The notes: a model not told the origin generated them from the sequence alone. A stretch of DNA of 64,000 nucleotides from Echinicola soli (GCF_006575665.1 NZ_CP041253.1:4005001-4069000), one strand, 5' to 3'. Counted from the stretch's first letter, positions 18,592 to 27,477 are shown. Program-made: numbers and translations.

Positions 18592-19181
18592 TGTTGCTTG
18601 TAGTTTCTGCTGATTTCTGTGATGACGCCCTGTTGGGAAATAGGCAAATCCCTTTCGATTTGAACAAGGTTCAATTTGTAAAAAACGGAAGGTAACTGCC
18701 TTCCTCCCAATGTGCCCCAGATATAGTTTAACTCTTCAAAAGTTGGGGTAAATAGCTCCATTGTGAACCGGAAATTCTTAATACCACTCATCTCATCCAA
18801 CTCCCGATCAAAAGAAGTGTTGGATTGGGTAAAGACTTTTTTATGCTGGAAAAACTCTAAAATCCTTGATAAGTCACTCAATGACTTTTTATAAACAGTG
18901 CGATTGGCACAGAATATCAAAAATAAATTAAGGTTAAGCTTGGGATTTTTATAATTGACCATATCCTCTTCTATTTGATGATTGGAGAAATTTTTCATTG
19001 TAATTTCTTCCCTCAGGTTCACCATTGATAGGATCAACTTATTCTTGAGTGATTCGGCCACGTCCTGCTGAGAATCGATCATGGCCACGTTCTCCAATAT
19101 GACTTCGGAGTCGTCCATTTCAAGTTCATTGAAATACTGGTTTACTTCACCAGCTAGGATTTTAAGTACTTCAAAAATCAT
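18588..19181 (-). CDS. DUF4255 / Pvc16-type cap protein (197 aa)
   Basis: This is the first gene of the eCIS operon. The layout fits DUF4255: an N-terminal helix (MIFEVLKILAGEVNQYFNEL), NLREEITMKNF, the core block YKNPKLNLNLFLIFCANR, helix LSDLSRILEFFQHKKVFTQS, and a C-terminal beta segment with IWGTLGGRQLPSVFYKLNLV. Proteins of this family close the distal end of eCIS particles. About 530 nt of non-coding AT-rich DNA precede it, so the operon promoter should lie there. Confidence 0.88.
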   Translation of the reverse strand: MIFEVLKILAGEVNQYFNELEMDDSEVILENVAMIDSQQDVAESLKNKLILSMVNLREEITMKNFSNHQIEEDMVNYKNPKLNLNLFLIFCANRTVYKKSLSDLSRILEFFQHKKVFTQSNTSFDRELDEMSGIKNFRFTMELFTPTFEELNYIWGTLGGRQLPSVFYKLNLVQIERDLPISQQGVITEISRNYKQQ

Positions 19182-19650
19182 ATCGTAAAAGAATAATTTA
19201 AAACAATCTCAAACTGCCCAACACGTCCGAAAGGACAGTCAGAAAAGTCAAACTTTGGATAATTCCGATAAACTGATGGATGGATGTTCCGAATTAAAAA
19301 TTAAAACAGTCCAAAAGATGATCAGTTTCGTGCCGCTCTGCGATCAAATATTAATTCGAGGGAGAGCTATGCTCCTCCCCCGAAGTGTGTGTACTTGATA
19401 GACTAAAATTAGTAAAAAACACTACTAAACAAAAGATATTTTAGGTTAAAAATTATTAGATAGAATTAAATATTTAAAAATACACTTTTTAAAACTTAAT
19501 ATTCTAATCCAAACCTGATAAATTCTAATTGCTAGTATAATTTAGCCTAATTCAAGTAATGTTTCCTTAAGAGAAAAAAAGCCAGAATTATTTTATCCAT
19601 TTCTAAAAAATCTATAATCCATGCCGATCGAATTCCGTTTATAAATAAAA
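19182..19650. other. AT-rich intergenic region upstream of the eCIS operon
   Basis: No convincing gene is seen here. The stretch is very AT-rich between about 19410 and 19560, as expected for the leader and promoter of the minus-strand eCIS operon, but no box matches TAnnTTTG exactly. The nearest candidate on the minus strand is TATCTTTTG around 19431-19439, one base longer than the -7 consensus. The 3' end of the helicase transcript also runs in here. Confidence 0.4.
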
Positions 19651-19677
19651 ATCCTACATTAATTTATAATGTAGGAT
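19651..19677 (-). terminator. Rho-independent terminator after the DEAD-box gene
   Basis: A perfect 11-bp inverted repeat (ATCCTACATTA / TAATGTAGGAT) with a 5-nt loop lies 32 nt past the helicase stop. On the minus strand the stem is followed by TTTTATTTAT. The stem is A/T-rich but complete. Confidence 0.7.
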
Positions 19678-19708
19678 CGTTTATATTGTCCAATATGAAT
19701 GCTAACTG

Positions 19709-21070
19709 TTAGTCAGTTACGTTGCGCCTGGTTCTGAATTTCCCGGGATTTTGGGATTCTTCCTTGTTCTGTGTGGAAGGCTTTTCATTTTTAGGGGTAT
19801 CCTTACTTGTATTGTTGGAGTTACTTTGCACGTGCTTTCGTGCGTTTCGTGGTTTTTTATGCTTACCCTCCTTCTTTAGATTTCCTTTGGAAGGTTGTTT
19901 GCTTTTTCTTGCCTTAGGCTCACTATATTCCGGCCCCCTTTCCATCTTTTCCGGAAGATCCATCCGAGGGATTTCAAGTCCGATCAGGTTTTGGGTTTTG
20001 TGGAGCTTGTGGAGATCTTTTTGGTTCACAAATGTAATGGCCTCTCCTTTCTTATCTGCTCTTGCGGTTCTTCCTACACGGTGGACATAATCTTCTGGAT
20101 CACTTGGCGTATCATAATTGATGACCAGTTCGATTCCTTCTACATCGATCCCCCTCGAGATAATATCTGTACCAATAAGGATTTTCAAGGTTTTGTTCTT
20201 GAAATTGGACATGATTTTCTCCCGCTCTTCTTGGCTGAGATCAGAATGGAAAGCTTCTACATTAAACTTCTTCTTTAAGGTCTTAAAAATACTCTTCACC
20301 TTGTCCTTAGTGGACGCAAAGATAATGACCGCCTCATAATTCTTCTGGGTAAGGATATGCTCCAAGAGATTTTCCTTCTGGCTATCATGAACCATATAGA
20401 TCATCTGTTTGACCCCTTTGGCAGTTTTACTGATTGCTATACTGACTTCTTGTGGATCATTGACTATTTTTCTGCTGAATTGCCTGATTTTTGGCGGCAT
20501 GGTAGCTGAGAACAATACCGTTTGCCGGTTTTTGGGCAGGTAATTGATAATTTTCAGAATATCATCCGAAAATCCCATGTCCAACATTCTATCCGCTTCA
20601 TCCAGCACCAGGTGCTCTAGGGTGTCCAGCTTCATTTTTCCACCTGCCAACAGGGCAATTAGCCGTCCAGGAGTAGCCACTACGATCTCTGTGCCATGTT
20701 CCAGTGCCTTCTTCTGCTGCTCCCAAGCTAGGCCATCACCGCCACCATAAATCGCTATAGAGCTAACGCCTACGAAATAGGCTAGCCCTTGGATTTGCTG
20801 GTCAATTTGGATCGCCAGTTCTCGCGTAGGAGCTATTATTAGCGTATTGAACTGATTATCTCCCTTTTCTGCGATCTTGTGCAGAATAGGCAAAATAAAG
20901 GCAGCTGTCTTGCCAGTTCCCGTTTGTGCACAGGCAATCAAGTCATTGCCATTAAGTATTACTGGAATAGCTTCTTTCTGGATGGGTGTGGGTTTATTGA
21001 ATCCCATTGCATCCAGTCCCTCTTGTAGGGAATCATTGAAATTAAACGTTTCAAAATTATCTGATGTCAT
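19709..21070 (-). CDS. DEAD-box ATP-dependent RNA helicase (RhlE-like, 453 aa)
   Basis: This is an ATP-driven RNA unwinding enzyme. All core motifs are present: Q motif GFNKPTPIQ at about 23-31, Walker A AQTGTGKT at 48-55, PTRELAIQ at 81-88, TPGRL at 133-137, DEAD at 157-160, SAT at 188-190, and motif VI HRVGRTARA near 330, where the usual GRTGR is GRTAR. The C-terminal 80 residues form a basic Lys/Arg/Ser/Asn-rich tail typical of RhlE-type Bacteroidota helicases. It stands alone with its own terminator. Such proteins usually act in ribosome biogenesis, RNA decay and cold adaptation. Confidence 0.93.
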   Translation of the reverse strand: MTSDNFETFNFNDSLQEGLDAMGFNKPTPIQKEAIPVILNGNDLIACAQTGTGKTAAFILPILHKIAEKGDNQFNTLIIAPTRELAIQIDQQIQGLAYFVGVSSIAIYGGGDGLAWEQQKKALEHGTEIVVATPGRLIALLAGGKMKLDTLEHLVLDEADRMLDMGFSDDILKIINYLPKNRQTVLFSATMPPKIRQFSRKIVNDPQEVSIAISKTAKGVKQMIYMVHDSQKENLLEHILTQKNYEAVIIFASTKDKVKSIFKTLKKKFNVEAFHSDLSQEEREKIMSNFKNKTLKILIGTDIISRGIDVEGIELVINYDTPSDPEDYVHRVGRTARADKKGEAITFVNQKDLHKLHKTQNLIGLEIPRMDLPEKMERGPEYSEPKARKSKQPSKGNLKKEGKHKKPRNARKHVQSNSNNTSKDTPKNEKPSTQNKEESQNPGKFRTRRNVTD

Positions 21071-21209
21071 AAATATTCTTGGATTTTTATTGGTCCATCC
21101 TTTCTTCTGACTGAAGTAAGACGCTCAATGTATGGCGTTAGGTGAATTACTGGACCTATAAACTATGTATTAGGCGATATGCCTGTCCTACTGTTTTGTA
21201 CATTCTTAG

Positions 21210-21217
21210 CAAATATA
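21210..21217 (-). promoter_or_regulatory. Candidate Bacteroidota -7 box for the helicase gene
   Basis: TATATTTG on the minus strand matches the TAnnTTTG consensus and lies about 140 nt upstream of the helicase start in a 270-nt non-coding gap. No clean TTG at the -33 position is seen, so support is partial. Confidence 0.35.
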
Positions 21218-21348
21218 TCTATTTTTTGATTTTGTAAACCATAAATTAGATTATCAATTAATATTCATTTAAGATTTAGAATAAAATTCCCCAAATTCCT
21301 CGCTTACTTAAATTGGACATGAACAGGTTTGGATAAGTGCCCATGAAT

Positions 21349-23013
21349 TTATTTAAACAGCTTTTCAAGAATCTTAAAGGTGATCAAGTAAGTGGGCTTA
21401 ACCCCTTCTATTCCCAAGCTGCCTGAAGCCAGGGTACTGCCCGTCATGAGTGGATTATCCGAAGCATAATAGGCATAGAGTACTTTTACATTTTTCCGGA
21501 TGCTTCTCCTGATTTTGCTTGCAGCTTGGAGGGCCTTTTGGTAATGTGCCCCTTCCATTTCCAGCCCAATTGCTTTCCAAGAAGACTCCAAGAAATAATT
21601 CAGTACATCTTTATTTTGGAGTGATGTACCCAAAACCGTGATCATGGCTCCTTCATATACCCCTAATCCATAACCTTCAAAATCGGATGGTTTTAGCTGA
21701 TTTATAAATGGATAATTATCGGCAGTTCCTTCAAAGACATGGCTATTGGGGATCATTAGATCTCCTTTGTTTCCCTCGAGAATACCTGCTTTTCCCATAA
21801 TGGAAGCAGATACTACGTCCAGTGGAATAGATTGTTTGCCTGTTTCAAAGGGCTTTAACAGCTCATCAAAACACTCATATGCCTGTTCCCCAAAAGCATA
21901 ATCCATTACCACAATAACCGGTTTCTTTGAAGCTTCTTTTGGTAAGGAGACCCCGGGAATTAACGTCGATGAATTCATTTTGGCTGTATCGAATATCTGT
22001 GCCCCAATATTGGTACCAGACAAATCCGGCACTTCGATATAGCCGTGCTTATGTGCATACGTTATGATTTGCTCAGCTTTATTATTCTTCTTTCCAAGAC
22101 TGATATCCTGGGCTACCTTTTCAAGGGCATCAAAGTCCTTTAAGCCCAGCATTTGATACCCGTAAATGGTGTTCAAAACACTGTGCAAATTGGCACTGAT
22201 AATATGAATGGGGCGATGGAGTAAATTGTTTTCGTCCAGAATTGCTTTGATATTATGCGCCCACATCTCTCCATAGACATGGTGGCCAATTCTCTCCCGT
22301 AGTGTTGCAGAAAAGCTTATTTCCCGATCAATATGATGCATGGATTCGTCCATCGATAATTTCCCCAAATGATAGACGATCGAAAAGAGGCTATTGGAAT
22401 TACTGCTGGCTTCAAATTTTCTGATGGCTCGCTGTGCCTCATCAAAAGTCCTTCCGGTGAGGTGACTTAGGTACGAGCAAGCTGCTTCCTTGTCAAAGGG
22501 CTCTCCCTGCTCCTCCTTTTCCACGATTTTTTCCAGCCTTTTCCAATTGAGATGGATGCGTCCTTTGCTGTCTGTGCTGTTGAAGCGGATTTTTTCCGCC
22601 TCGATATATAAAAAGGTCAGGTGCGTCAGAATGTCATAAACATCACTTTTTCCCCTTGTCATCTCCACAAACATTTGTTCCTTATCCACGCGATAGCAAT
22701 TTCTTCTTCGCTTCGATGGAATCAATATTTCAAAATCGGCATGTTCATAGCCTTCACGGCTGATCAGCCGAATATACCGGCATTCTTCAATTCCACGTGG
22801 CAATCGCTCCATTACGTAAAGCAGCCCGTCCAGTTCAACTTTTTCATTTTCTGTAATCAAGCCATAAATCTCTGGGCGCAGGACCAACAAAGCACTGATC
22901 AAGGATTCTCCTGAAACTCCCAATGGCTTATAGTTTCCCCGCATAAAAAGATGGCGCATGGTGATGTACAACCGTTCAATGGCAGCTCTTGATTCTTGGG
23001 CTCTTGTTCTCAT
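21349..23013 (-). CDS. Conserved Bacteroidota protein, DUF6909-like, with phosphorylase-like C-terminal half (554 aa)
   Basis: This is a soluble two-part protein. Residues 1-290 are helical and charged (RTRAQESRAAIERLYITMRHLF, ERLPRGIEECRYIRLIS). Residues about 330-554 look like a nucleoside-phosphorylase/MTAN fold: KPVIVVMDYAFGEQAYE, VVSASIMGKAGILEGNKGDL, MIPNSHVFEGTADNYPF and especially GLEMEGAHYQKAL, which resembles the Met-Glu-Gly substrate loop of that superfamily. I believe this corresponds to DUF6909, but the name is from memory. No enzymatic activity is established from sequence alone. The start overlaps a 70-codon frame by 4 nt. Confidence 0.7.
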   Translation of the reverse strand: MRTRAQESRAAIERLYITMRHLFMRGNYKPLGVSGESLISALLVLRPEIYGLITENEKVELDGLLYVMERLPRGIEECRYIRLISREGYEHADFEILIPSKRRRNCYRVDKEQMFVEMTRGKSDVYDILTHLTFLYIEAEKIRFNSTDSKGRIHLNWKRLEKIVEKEEQGEPFDKEAACSYLSHLTGRTFDEAQRAIRKFEASSNSNSLFSIVYHLGKLSMDESMHHIDREISFSATLRERIGHHVYGEMWAHNIKAILDENNLLHRPIHIISANLHSVLNTIYGYQMLGLKDFDALEKVAQDISLGKKNNKAEQIITYAHKHGYIEVPDLSGTNIGAQIFDTAKMNSSTLIPGVSLPKEASKKPVIVVMDYAFGEQAYECFDELLKPFETGKQSIPLDVVSASIMGKAGILEGNKGDLMIPNSHVFEGTADNYPFINQLKPSDFEGYGLGVYEGAMITVLGTSLQNKDVLNYFLESSWKAIGLEMEGAHYQKALQAASKIRRSIRKNVKVLYAYYASDNPLMTGSTLASGSLGIEGVKPTYLITFKILEKLFK

Positions 23014-23222
23014 ATCAGTAATTTAGAAATCTTAAAAAAAAGGTCAATTATCCCGGAATATGTAATAGGAATCGTAGTAGCCAGTCCTCCCAAATCCTTC
23101 AGGCTGCCCGCCAGGTAGAGCCGAAAATAAAGCATAGTGGCTGATTTTAAAGCAATCTCAGGTCGCAACACTTGTGCACTCCCTAAATAGTCAGGGACAG
23201 GCTGTGGCGTAGATAGACTCAT
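23010..23222 (-). CDS. Small hypothetical protein (70 aa)
   Basis: This short frame is coupled by an ATGA overlap to the 554-residue gene. The sequence (LRPEIALKSATMLYFRLYLAGSLKDL) is helical and matches nothing I recognise. It may be a small upstream gene of the same operon or a chance frame. The coupling is the main argument in its favour. Confidence 0.35.
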   Translation of the reverse strand: MSLSTPQPVPDYLGSAQVLRPEIALKSATMLYFRLYLAGSLKDLGGLATTIPITYSGIIDLFFKISKLLI

Positions 23223-23248
23223 GCATATTTTAGGATCAATATCCTAAA

Positions 23249-23884
23249 TTACATTAAACATGGTAATTTATCCGAATATTTTGTTTCAGAATAATTCCAA
23301 ATTGTGATTATACGGAATTGTGCAAGTTTTCCATAAACCTGAAACCTTCTATCCTCATTACTCTGGAATATCCCGTACTGCTCCAACCCCCAAGTAACAG
23401 CATTTAGCACCAGTGTAGCACCAGCCACGCCACGAGCTGAAGAAGGGGTGCCGGAAACTGTCCTGTCCTTATATCTCCTGTCTGTCTGCCCCGTACTCTT
23501 CGCTGTTGGATTTTGAACCCTATGTTCCCCCAGGATATAATTGGGATCGTTGGCCCCATAGGTATTGTCCAGATTGAGTGCACCTGGATATTTTGGTAAA
23601 TCGGGATGGGTCAGTTCTCCAACTGCCGTCGGCCAACCAACATAACCGGGTGGCCAGTTCCCTTTCTGGTTCCTTAAGTACCATTTACCCCTAGTAATGC
23701 GGTTAAAATTCTCAAGGTTAATATGGGCCTTTCCTCCCATCATTTTAATCCTGGCCTCATCTGCCCTTAAATACTCCAGTCCGTCCAGATCAACACCATC
23801 AATCGGCCTGTTGCTCGCAAACTGATAAGGCGTCAGCATCGGATAGGACTTCGTCAGCGGGTCGACGCTCAAAAACCTCTGTAC
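23249..23884 (-). pseudogene. Orphan Rhs C-terminal tip 1 (about 207 aa)
   Basis: The frame reads RFLSVDPLTKSYPMLTPYQ, the end of the Rhs core, followed by IDGVDLDGLEYLR and then a variable tip. There is no ATG; the only start is TTG at 23872, and an in-frame stop lies just upstream. The tip (about 170 residues) has blocks WPPGYVGWPTAVGEL and NDPNYILGEHRVQN and ends in YSDKLPCLM. Its activity is not recognisable. It is the most downstream cassette of the array, and no obvious immunity gene follows, only the 70-codon frame. It is interpreted as a silent tip that could recombine into a full rhs gene. Confidence 0.65.
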
Positions 23885-23960
23885 GGTTTTTTACCCCGGA
23901 CTCACCTTTCCCTACACGATAATCCAGTCAAAGAACGCTTCAACATGACGTTGCACTTTA
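23871..23960 (-). repeat. Rhs-array spacer repeat, copy A
   Basis: This is a conserved stretch directly upstream of Rhs tip 1. Hallmarks on the plus strand are CTCTGTACGGTTTTTTACCC, CCCTACACG and GTCAAAGAACGCTTC, also found near 24517-24580, 38791-38880 and 40185-40283. It marks the junction between a preceding immunity gene and the next Rhs tip. Confidence 0.75.
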
Positions 23961-23975
23961 ATGGATCAAGATATA

Positions 23976-24467
23976 TTATTCCAAAAATGGGATAAACATA
24001 AAATCCTTCAAAGACATCTGGGAACTTAATATTGAATCTTGTACAGATTCCTTACTTGGATCTCTCTTGTTAAACGAACTTGTTCGGATTTGGTGCAAAT
24101 TGAAACCATTTTGCTTGCACTGAAAATAAAACTCCTTTTGATAATAGTTAATTGAGCCATACTCGACTGAAACAATAAATCCTTTCTCAGTTTTCAAAAA
24201 GCCATTCAATGAAAATCCACTATAATCAAGCTGACTAGGTAGATTGACTCTTTTATATATTTTGTTTTCGTTAAAAACGCGAATGAATTTTGATTCTTGG
24301 TCATAATCAACTTCTAACCTGTATTCTTCCCCATTACAAATAACCACAAGAGTATCACTTAATTCTTTTAATTGTTCATTTCTCAAATTCTCTAAATTTC
24401 TTGATTTTGTATTCGTACAAGAGCAGAAAATTAAACTTGCAATAACCAAAATTGTCTTGAATCCCAT
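23976..24467 (-). CDS. Putative lipoprotein in the Rhs array (163 aa)
   Basis: The start at 24467 is chosen because it gives a lipoprotein signal (MGFKTILVIASLIFCSCTN, lipobox Cys at residue 17). A longer frame from 24536 would run through the array spacer repeat. The mature part (EYRLEVDYDQESKFIRVFNE, then LNGFLKTEKGFIVSVEYGS) is beta-rich and unknown. It lies between two copies of the spacer repeat, the place where an immunity gene is expected. It could be an immunity protein whose toxin tip has been lost. Confidence 0.55.
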   Translation of the reverse strand: MGFKTILVIASLIFCSCTNTKSRNLENLRNEQLKELSDTLVVICNGEEYRLEVDYDQESKFIRVFNENKIYKRVNLPSQLDYSGFSLNGFLKTEKGFIVSVEYGSINYYQKEFYFQCKQNGFNLHQIRTSSFNKRDPSKESVQDSILSSQMSLKDFMFIPFLE

Positions 24468-24516
24468 GTCTTTAATGTTTATTAATCTACTCTCCAAATG
24501 AGCATACCCCAATTTG

Positions 24517-24580
24517 TCCCTACACGGTTTTTCCAATCAAAGAACGCTTCCAAAATGCCGTTGCATTTCCTCTGGCAAAA
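24517..24580 (-). repeat. Rhs-array spacer repeat, copy B (partial)
   Basis: This stretch shares CCCTACACGG and TCAAAGAACGCTTCC plus AAAATGCCGTTGCATTTCC with copies A, C and D. It lacks the part closest to an Rhs core, and no Rhs tip follows on the minus strand, consistent with loss of a tip. Confidence 0.7.
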
Positions 24581-24802
24581 ATAAAGATTTTTAATTTAAA
24601 CTAAGTTTAAAGTTTTAATTTACAATCCTAGGTGGCAGAAAATGGTAACTGAAAGCTAAATTTCTTGCCTATCGAGTGCGAAAATGCCGAAAAAGGCAGT
24701 GGCCTTATCCACTTTTTTAGACAGTTAATAGATCCTAGCTTACAATATCAAGCTCCATATTTTCTTCCTCAGAAATACAAGAATTTCTGAATTTAAACTC
24801 AA

Positions 24803-25177
24803 TTATCTCTTGCTATTTATTAGGTTCTCGCTGAATTTGGTAATCCAACCAGCTTTCCCAAATAATTCTCCTGATAAACCATCACTTTCTTCCACAAGGT
24901 CATCACTAGGAGTTACCGCATTTTTCATCGCAATCGTGAACTCATCAGATTCTTCAAAAAGAAATAGAAATTTATGTATTACTCGATCAATAATTTCTTC
25001 AGAAAATCGGTCTAGCGTATCTAAATCTTTTTCATCAAATGAGGACATAGATTCATAGAGTTCGCGACCGATCTTTGACTTAATTTGTCCTGTTTTTATC
25101 AAATTATAATCTTCGGACACAGAATCTCGAACTTCTCTAATTAATATTTCTCCAAATTTTTCTAGCATATTATTCAT
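24803..25177 (-). CDS. Probable immunity protein to Rhs tip 2 (124 aa)
   Basis: This is a small acidic soluble protein (EKDLDTLDRFSEEIIDRVIH, then LVEESDGLSGELFGKAGW) starting within the last 8 nt of the upstream Rhs tip gene. Polymorphic-toxin immunity genes characteristically sit directly after the toxin tip. It most likely binds and neutralises the neighbouring GHH-type nuclease tip. The family is not named from sequence, but the arrangement is typical. Confidence 0.7.
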   Translation of the reverse strand: MNNMLEKFGEILIREVRDSVSEDYNLIKTGQIKSKIGRELYESMSSFDEKDLDTLDRFSEEIIDRVIHKFLFLFEESDEFTIAMKNAVTPSDDLVEESDGLSGELFGKAGWITKFSENLINSKR

Positions 25178-26114
25178 TATTTTTGTTCCAAGGAATTTTT
25201 GTAGGTTGTTCTACTTTTTGATTCTTAAGGTTTAAAATAGACTGATTTACTAAACCATCAGCCATTTCTCCTCCTGCGCCACCTGCTATTAAAGCTTCTC
25301 TTGCTATACGACTATGTTCTTCCAGTGTATTAGGTCTACCACTTTCTGAAAGCTCATCAAATAGTCGTCTTTGAGTCCTAGTCATTTCAATATGATCAAG
25401 TCCATTAGCTTTCATGAAAGCTTGACTAATCGAAAATCCTTTATTAGGATCATATGTAAAATGATTTTGGAAAGCAGCTTTAGCATGGACATGATGCCCG
25501 CCAACCTCTTTATATTCACCTATTCCACTTTTAATGGCAGTAATACTTTGATTTTTAGCACCAGTCTTTGCACCTAAAAAATCCGTAGGATCCAATTTAC
25601 CGAAAAAAAGCACATTGACTACGTCTAGTCCATCTAATAAAGTATTTATAAAATAGTCCCCTAAACCAGTTTCTTCTCTAGAATAATATTCGGTTTCAAA
25701 TACCTGATTATCATTCCCATCAACTTTATATCTCGCTCTGAATTTCCCTCCATTCATCGCTGCTGAGGCATTGTAAATAGAATGCTTCACATCATAAAAA
25801 GTAGTTTTGACCAATTTGGCAACAAAGAACGGATCTTGCATTGGATCATACTCCTCCAAACCATCAAGATCAATGAATCTAATTGGCTTATTCCCCGCAA
25901 ACTGATAAGGTGTGTACCAAGGATAATCAGCTGCCAAGGGATCCACACTCAGGAACTTCCCTATCCCCGGATTATAGATCCTAAACCCATAATCATAATG
26001 GTTCTGATTTCCCCATTCCCTCCGGATCTTTTTCCTTCCCGTTAAAGCCATAACGGTACACACCTGCACAACCTTTCCAACTGGTTTCCAGCTTCCCGGC
26101 ACAACTTTTTTCAA
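25170..26114 (-). CDS. Rhs C-terminal fragment 2 with GHH-type nuclease-like tip (314 aa, 5' frameshift)
   Basis: Residues about 33-85 are Rhs core (EWGNQNHYDYGFRIYNPGIG, FLSVDPLAADYPWYTPYQF, IDLDGLEE). The tip carries GEYKEVGGHHVHAKAAFQNH near residues 205-225, followed by NGLDHIEMTRTQRRLFDEL. The Gly-His-His pattern fits the GHH group of HNH/EndoVII-fold toxin nucleases, an inference from the motif. Upstream of residue 33 the normal core (YRYGFNGKEKDPEG) continues in another frame, so the reading frame is shifted by one base near 26028, and the displayed N-terminus is not authentic. It is an orphan fragment, not an intact rhs gene. Confidence 0.68.
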   Translation of the reverse strand: MKKVVPGSWKPVGKVVQVCTVMALTGRKKIRREWGNQNHYDYGFRIYNPGIGKFLSVDPLAADYPWYTPYQFAGNKPIRFIDLDGLEEYDPMQDPFFVAKLVKTTFYDVKHSIYNASAAMNGGKFRARYKVDGNDNQVFETEYYSREETGLGDYFINTLLDGLDVVNVLFFGKLDPTDFLGAKTGAKNQSITAIKSGIGEYKEVGGHHVHAKAAFQNHFTYDPNKGFSISQAFMKANGLDHIEMTRTQRRLFDELSESGRPNTLEEHSRIAREALIAGGAGGEMADGLVNQSILNLKNQKVEQPTKIPWNKNNE

Positions 26115-26233
26115 CAGTCAAACAACTTCCGGGCACACTATTTTAAAGAACATTTTACCTTTCGGCCACTCCCCTAAAGATAGCCTATTCTTTCAGATGA
26201 AGTCTCTTTTCAATTGGAAAAAGAAAGGGTAAG

Positions 26234-26590
26234 TTATTGCTTAATCTGAATCGACCGTACGGTTTCACTTCCCTGTGATATGGAACTATATTCCAATCGA
26301 TCATTATCGAGACTTAATGATGTACAAATCCCTTCAATCCTGTCACTTGAAAAAATAACTTCCTCTTTTTCGGTATCCGATACAACTATGTCAAAACCTG
26401 GCTCATTATCCGCCTTAATATCCCATTTTATTAGAGCCAAAAATTTGTGATTATGATCCCAACTATAAATATCTTGAAAGCCTCCCTCGCTTAATTCAGG
26501 TAGCGTAAACCCTTCGAATTTCAGCTTACAATGATTAAATGGTGACCCCATTCTAATTTCCATTTTATCAACAAAATACACTTGCTTCAT
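26234..26590 (-). CDS. Hypothetical protein, possible immunity protein (118 aa)
   Basis: This is a soluble beta-rich protein (MKQVYFVDKMEIRMGSPFNH, then FLALIKWDIKADNEPGFDIV, IFSSDRIEGICTSLSLDNDR). I recognise no family. It lies within the Rhs tip array, between tip 2 and the mobile insertion, with a size typical for immunity proteins. A toxin partner is no longer next to it. Function is inferred from context only. Confidence 0.5.
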   Translation of the reverse strand: MKQVYFVDKMEIRMGSPFNHCKLKFEGFTLPELSEGGFQDIYSWDHNHKFLALIKWDIKADNEPGFDIVVSDTEKEEVIFSSDRIEGICTSLSLDNDRLEYSSISQGSETVRSIQIKQ

Positions 26591-26612
26591 ATAGATTTTT
26601 AGAGGTAAGCGT

Positions 26613-27237
26613 TTAACTAAATATGATTTGGACTTGGTAAACCTTGCCCTTTTCGACCATTCTCTTGATGAGGTTATAGAAAACTGTTGGCTTGGACTGT
26701 GACCTGTTCGCCCTGTAGCTGAATTCGCTGAAATACCTTCCGATATGTTTCCTGCTCACCCAGAAGTAGGTTGTTCTTATCCAGGATTTTACCTGATGGA
26801 TCATAGTGTGTAGGGCCTTGAAGTTCTGTCCGTGAAGGCTTGGGATCTGTTCTATATGGTTTCATTGGTTCCCTGACTTTGTGCATGAACAGTCGTGCGG
26901 TATTCTCGGCCACACCATAACTCACAGCCATATAGCTGGCAGACATGTTCTTTGTTTTTGTCGACATCTCAAAGCAGATACAGAACGCCTTTCGGAGGCC
27001 GAATTTCACTTTGTGGAAAAGCGTGTCTGCGCTGGCAGTTTCCGTGTCACTGCACCTGTTGCACGTACGGGAATAATCCTTTCGCACTTGGCTGCCGGAA
27101 TGCCCACATTTCCTACAGGTATAGCCCGAATCCCATTTGAGTTCTGACAGGTATTTCTTGTAATCTTGATTACTTTTGAACCGATTAGAAAACTCCAGAA
27201 GGTTCTGTCCTTTAAAAATATCCATATTAATGCTCAT
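26613..27237 (-). pseudogene. IS1595-type transposase, internally deleted
   Basis: The N-terminal part has the zinc ribbon (CRKCGHSG, then CNRCSD), the segment TLFHKVKFGLRKAFCICFEM and the helix-turn-helix end FMHKVREPMKP of IS1595 transposases. The DDE catalytic core (normally about 100 residues, with 'VDE' and 'GG' motifs) is missing. The C-terminal end (SRKHIGRYFSEFSYRANRSQ, NLIKRMVEKGKVYQ) follows in a different frame near 26613-26780. The gene is therefore a remnant that cannot be active. Confidence 0.7.
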
Positions 27238-27477
27238 TGAGTGGATAAATATATGAATTTATCTGATGACCTCATTTATTTTAATTATGAAGCTCCCCCA
27301 GGCTGCAGGGGACATTAAAGGCAAAGAGGATCGGAATAAACAAGCGGGGAAATAGCAATTGCTTTATGCCGGAAATCCTTGTCCTGTATGGGACCTGTCT
27401 GCCTAACTTTGCGGGGTAATTGAATAAGAAATAAAAAATAGGCTTCTTTAATCCTTCATCGCTTATATTTACATTGC

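Noticed and set aside
1..19181. Interpretation as a type VI secretion system
   Set aside because: No ClpV, TssJ, TssL or TssM gene is seen, and a DUF4255 cap gene, LysM adaptor and tape-measure gene point to the eCIS class.
1..19181. Interpretation as a tailed prophage
   Set aside because: No terminase, portal, capsid, integrase or lysis gene appears; the set is restricted to tail-like functions plus eCIS-specific families.
24468..24536. Longer N-terminus for the lipoprotein at 23976-24467
   Set aside because: It would run through the Rhs-array spacer repeat and hide the lipoprotein signal, which fits well at the second ATG.
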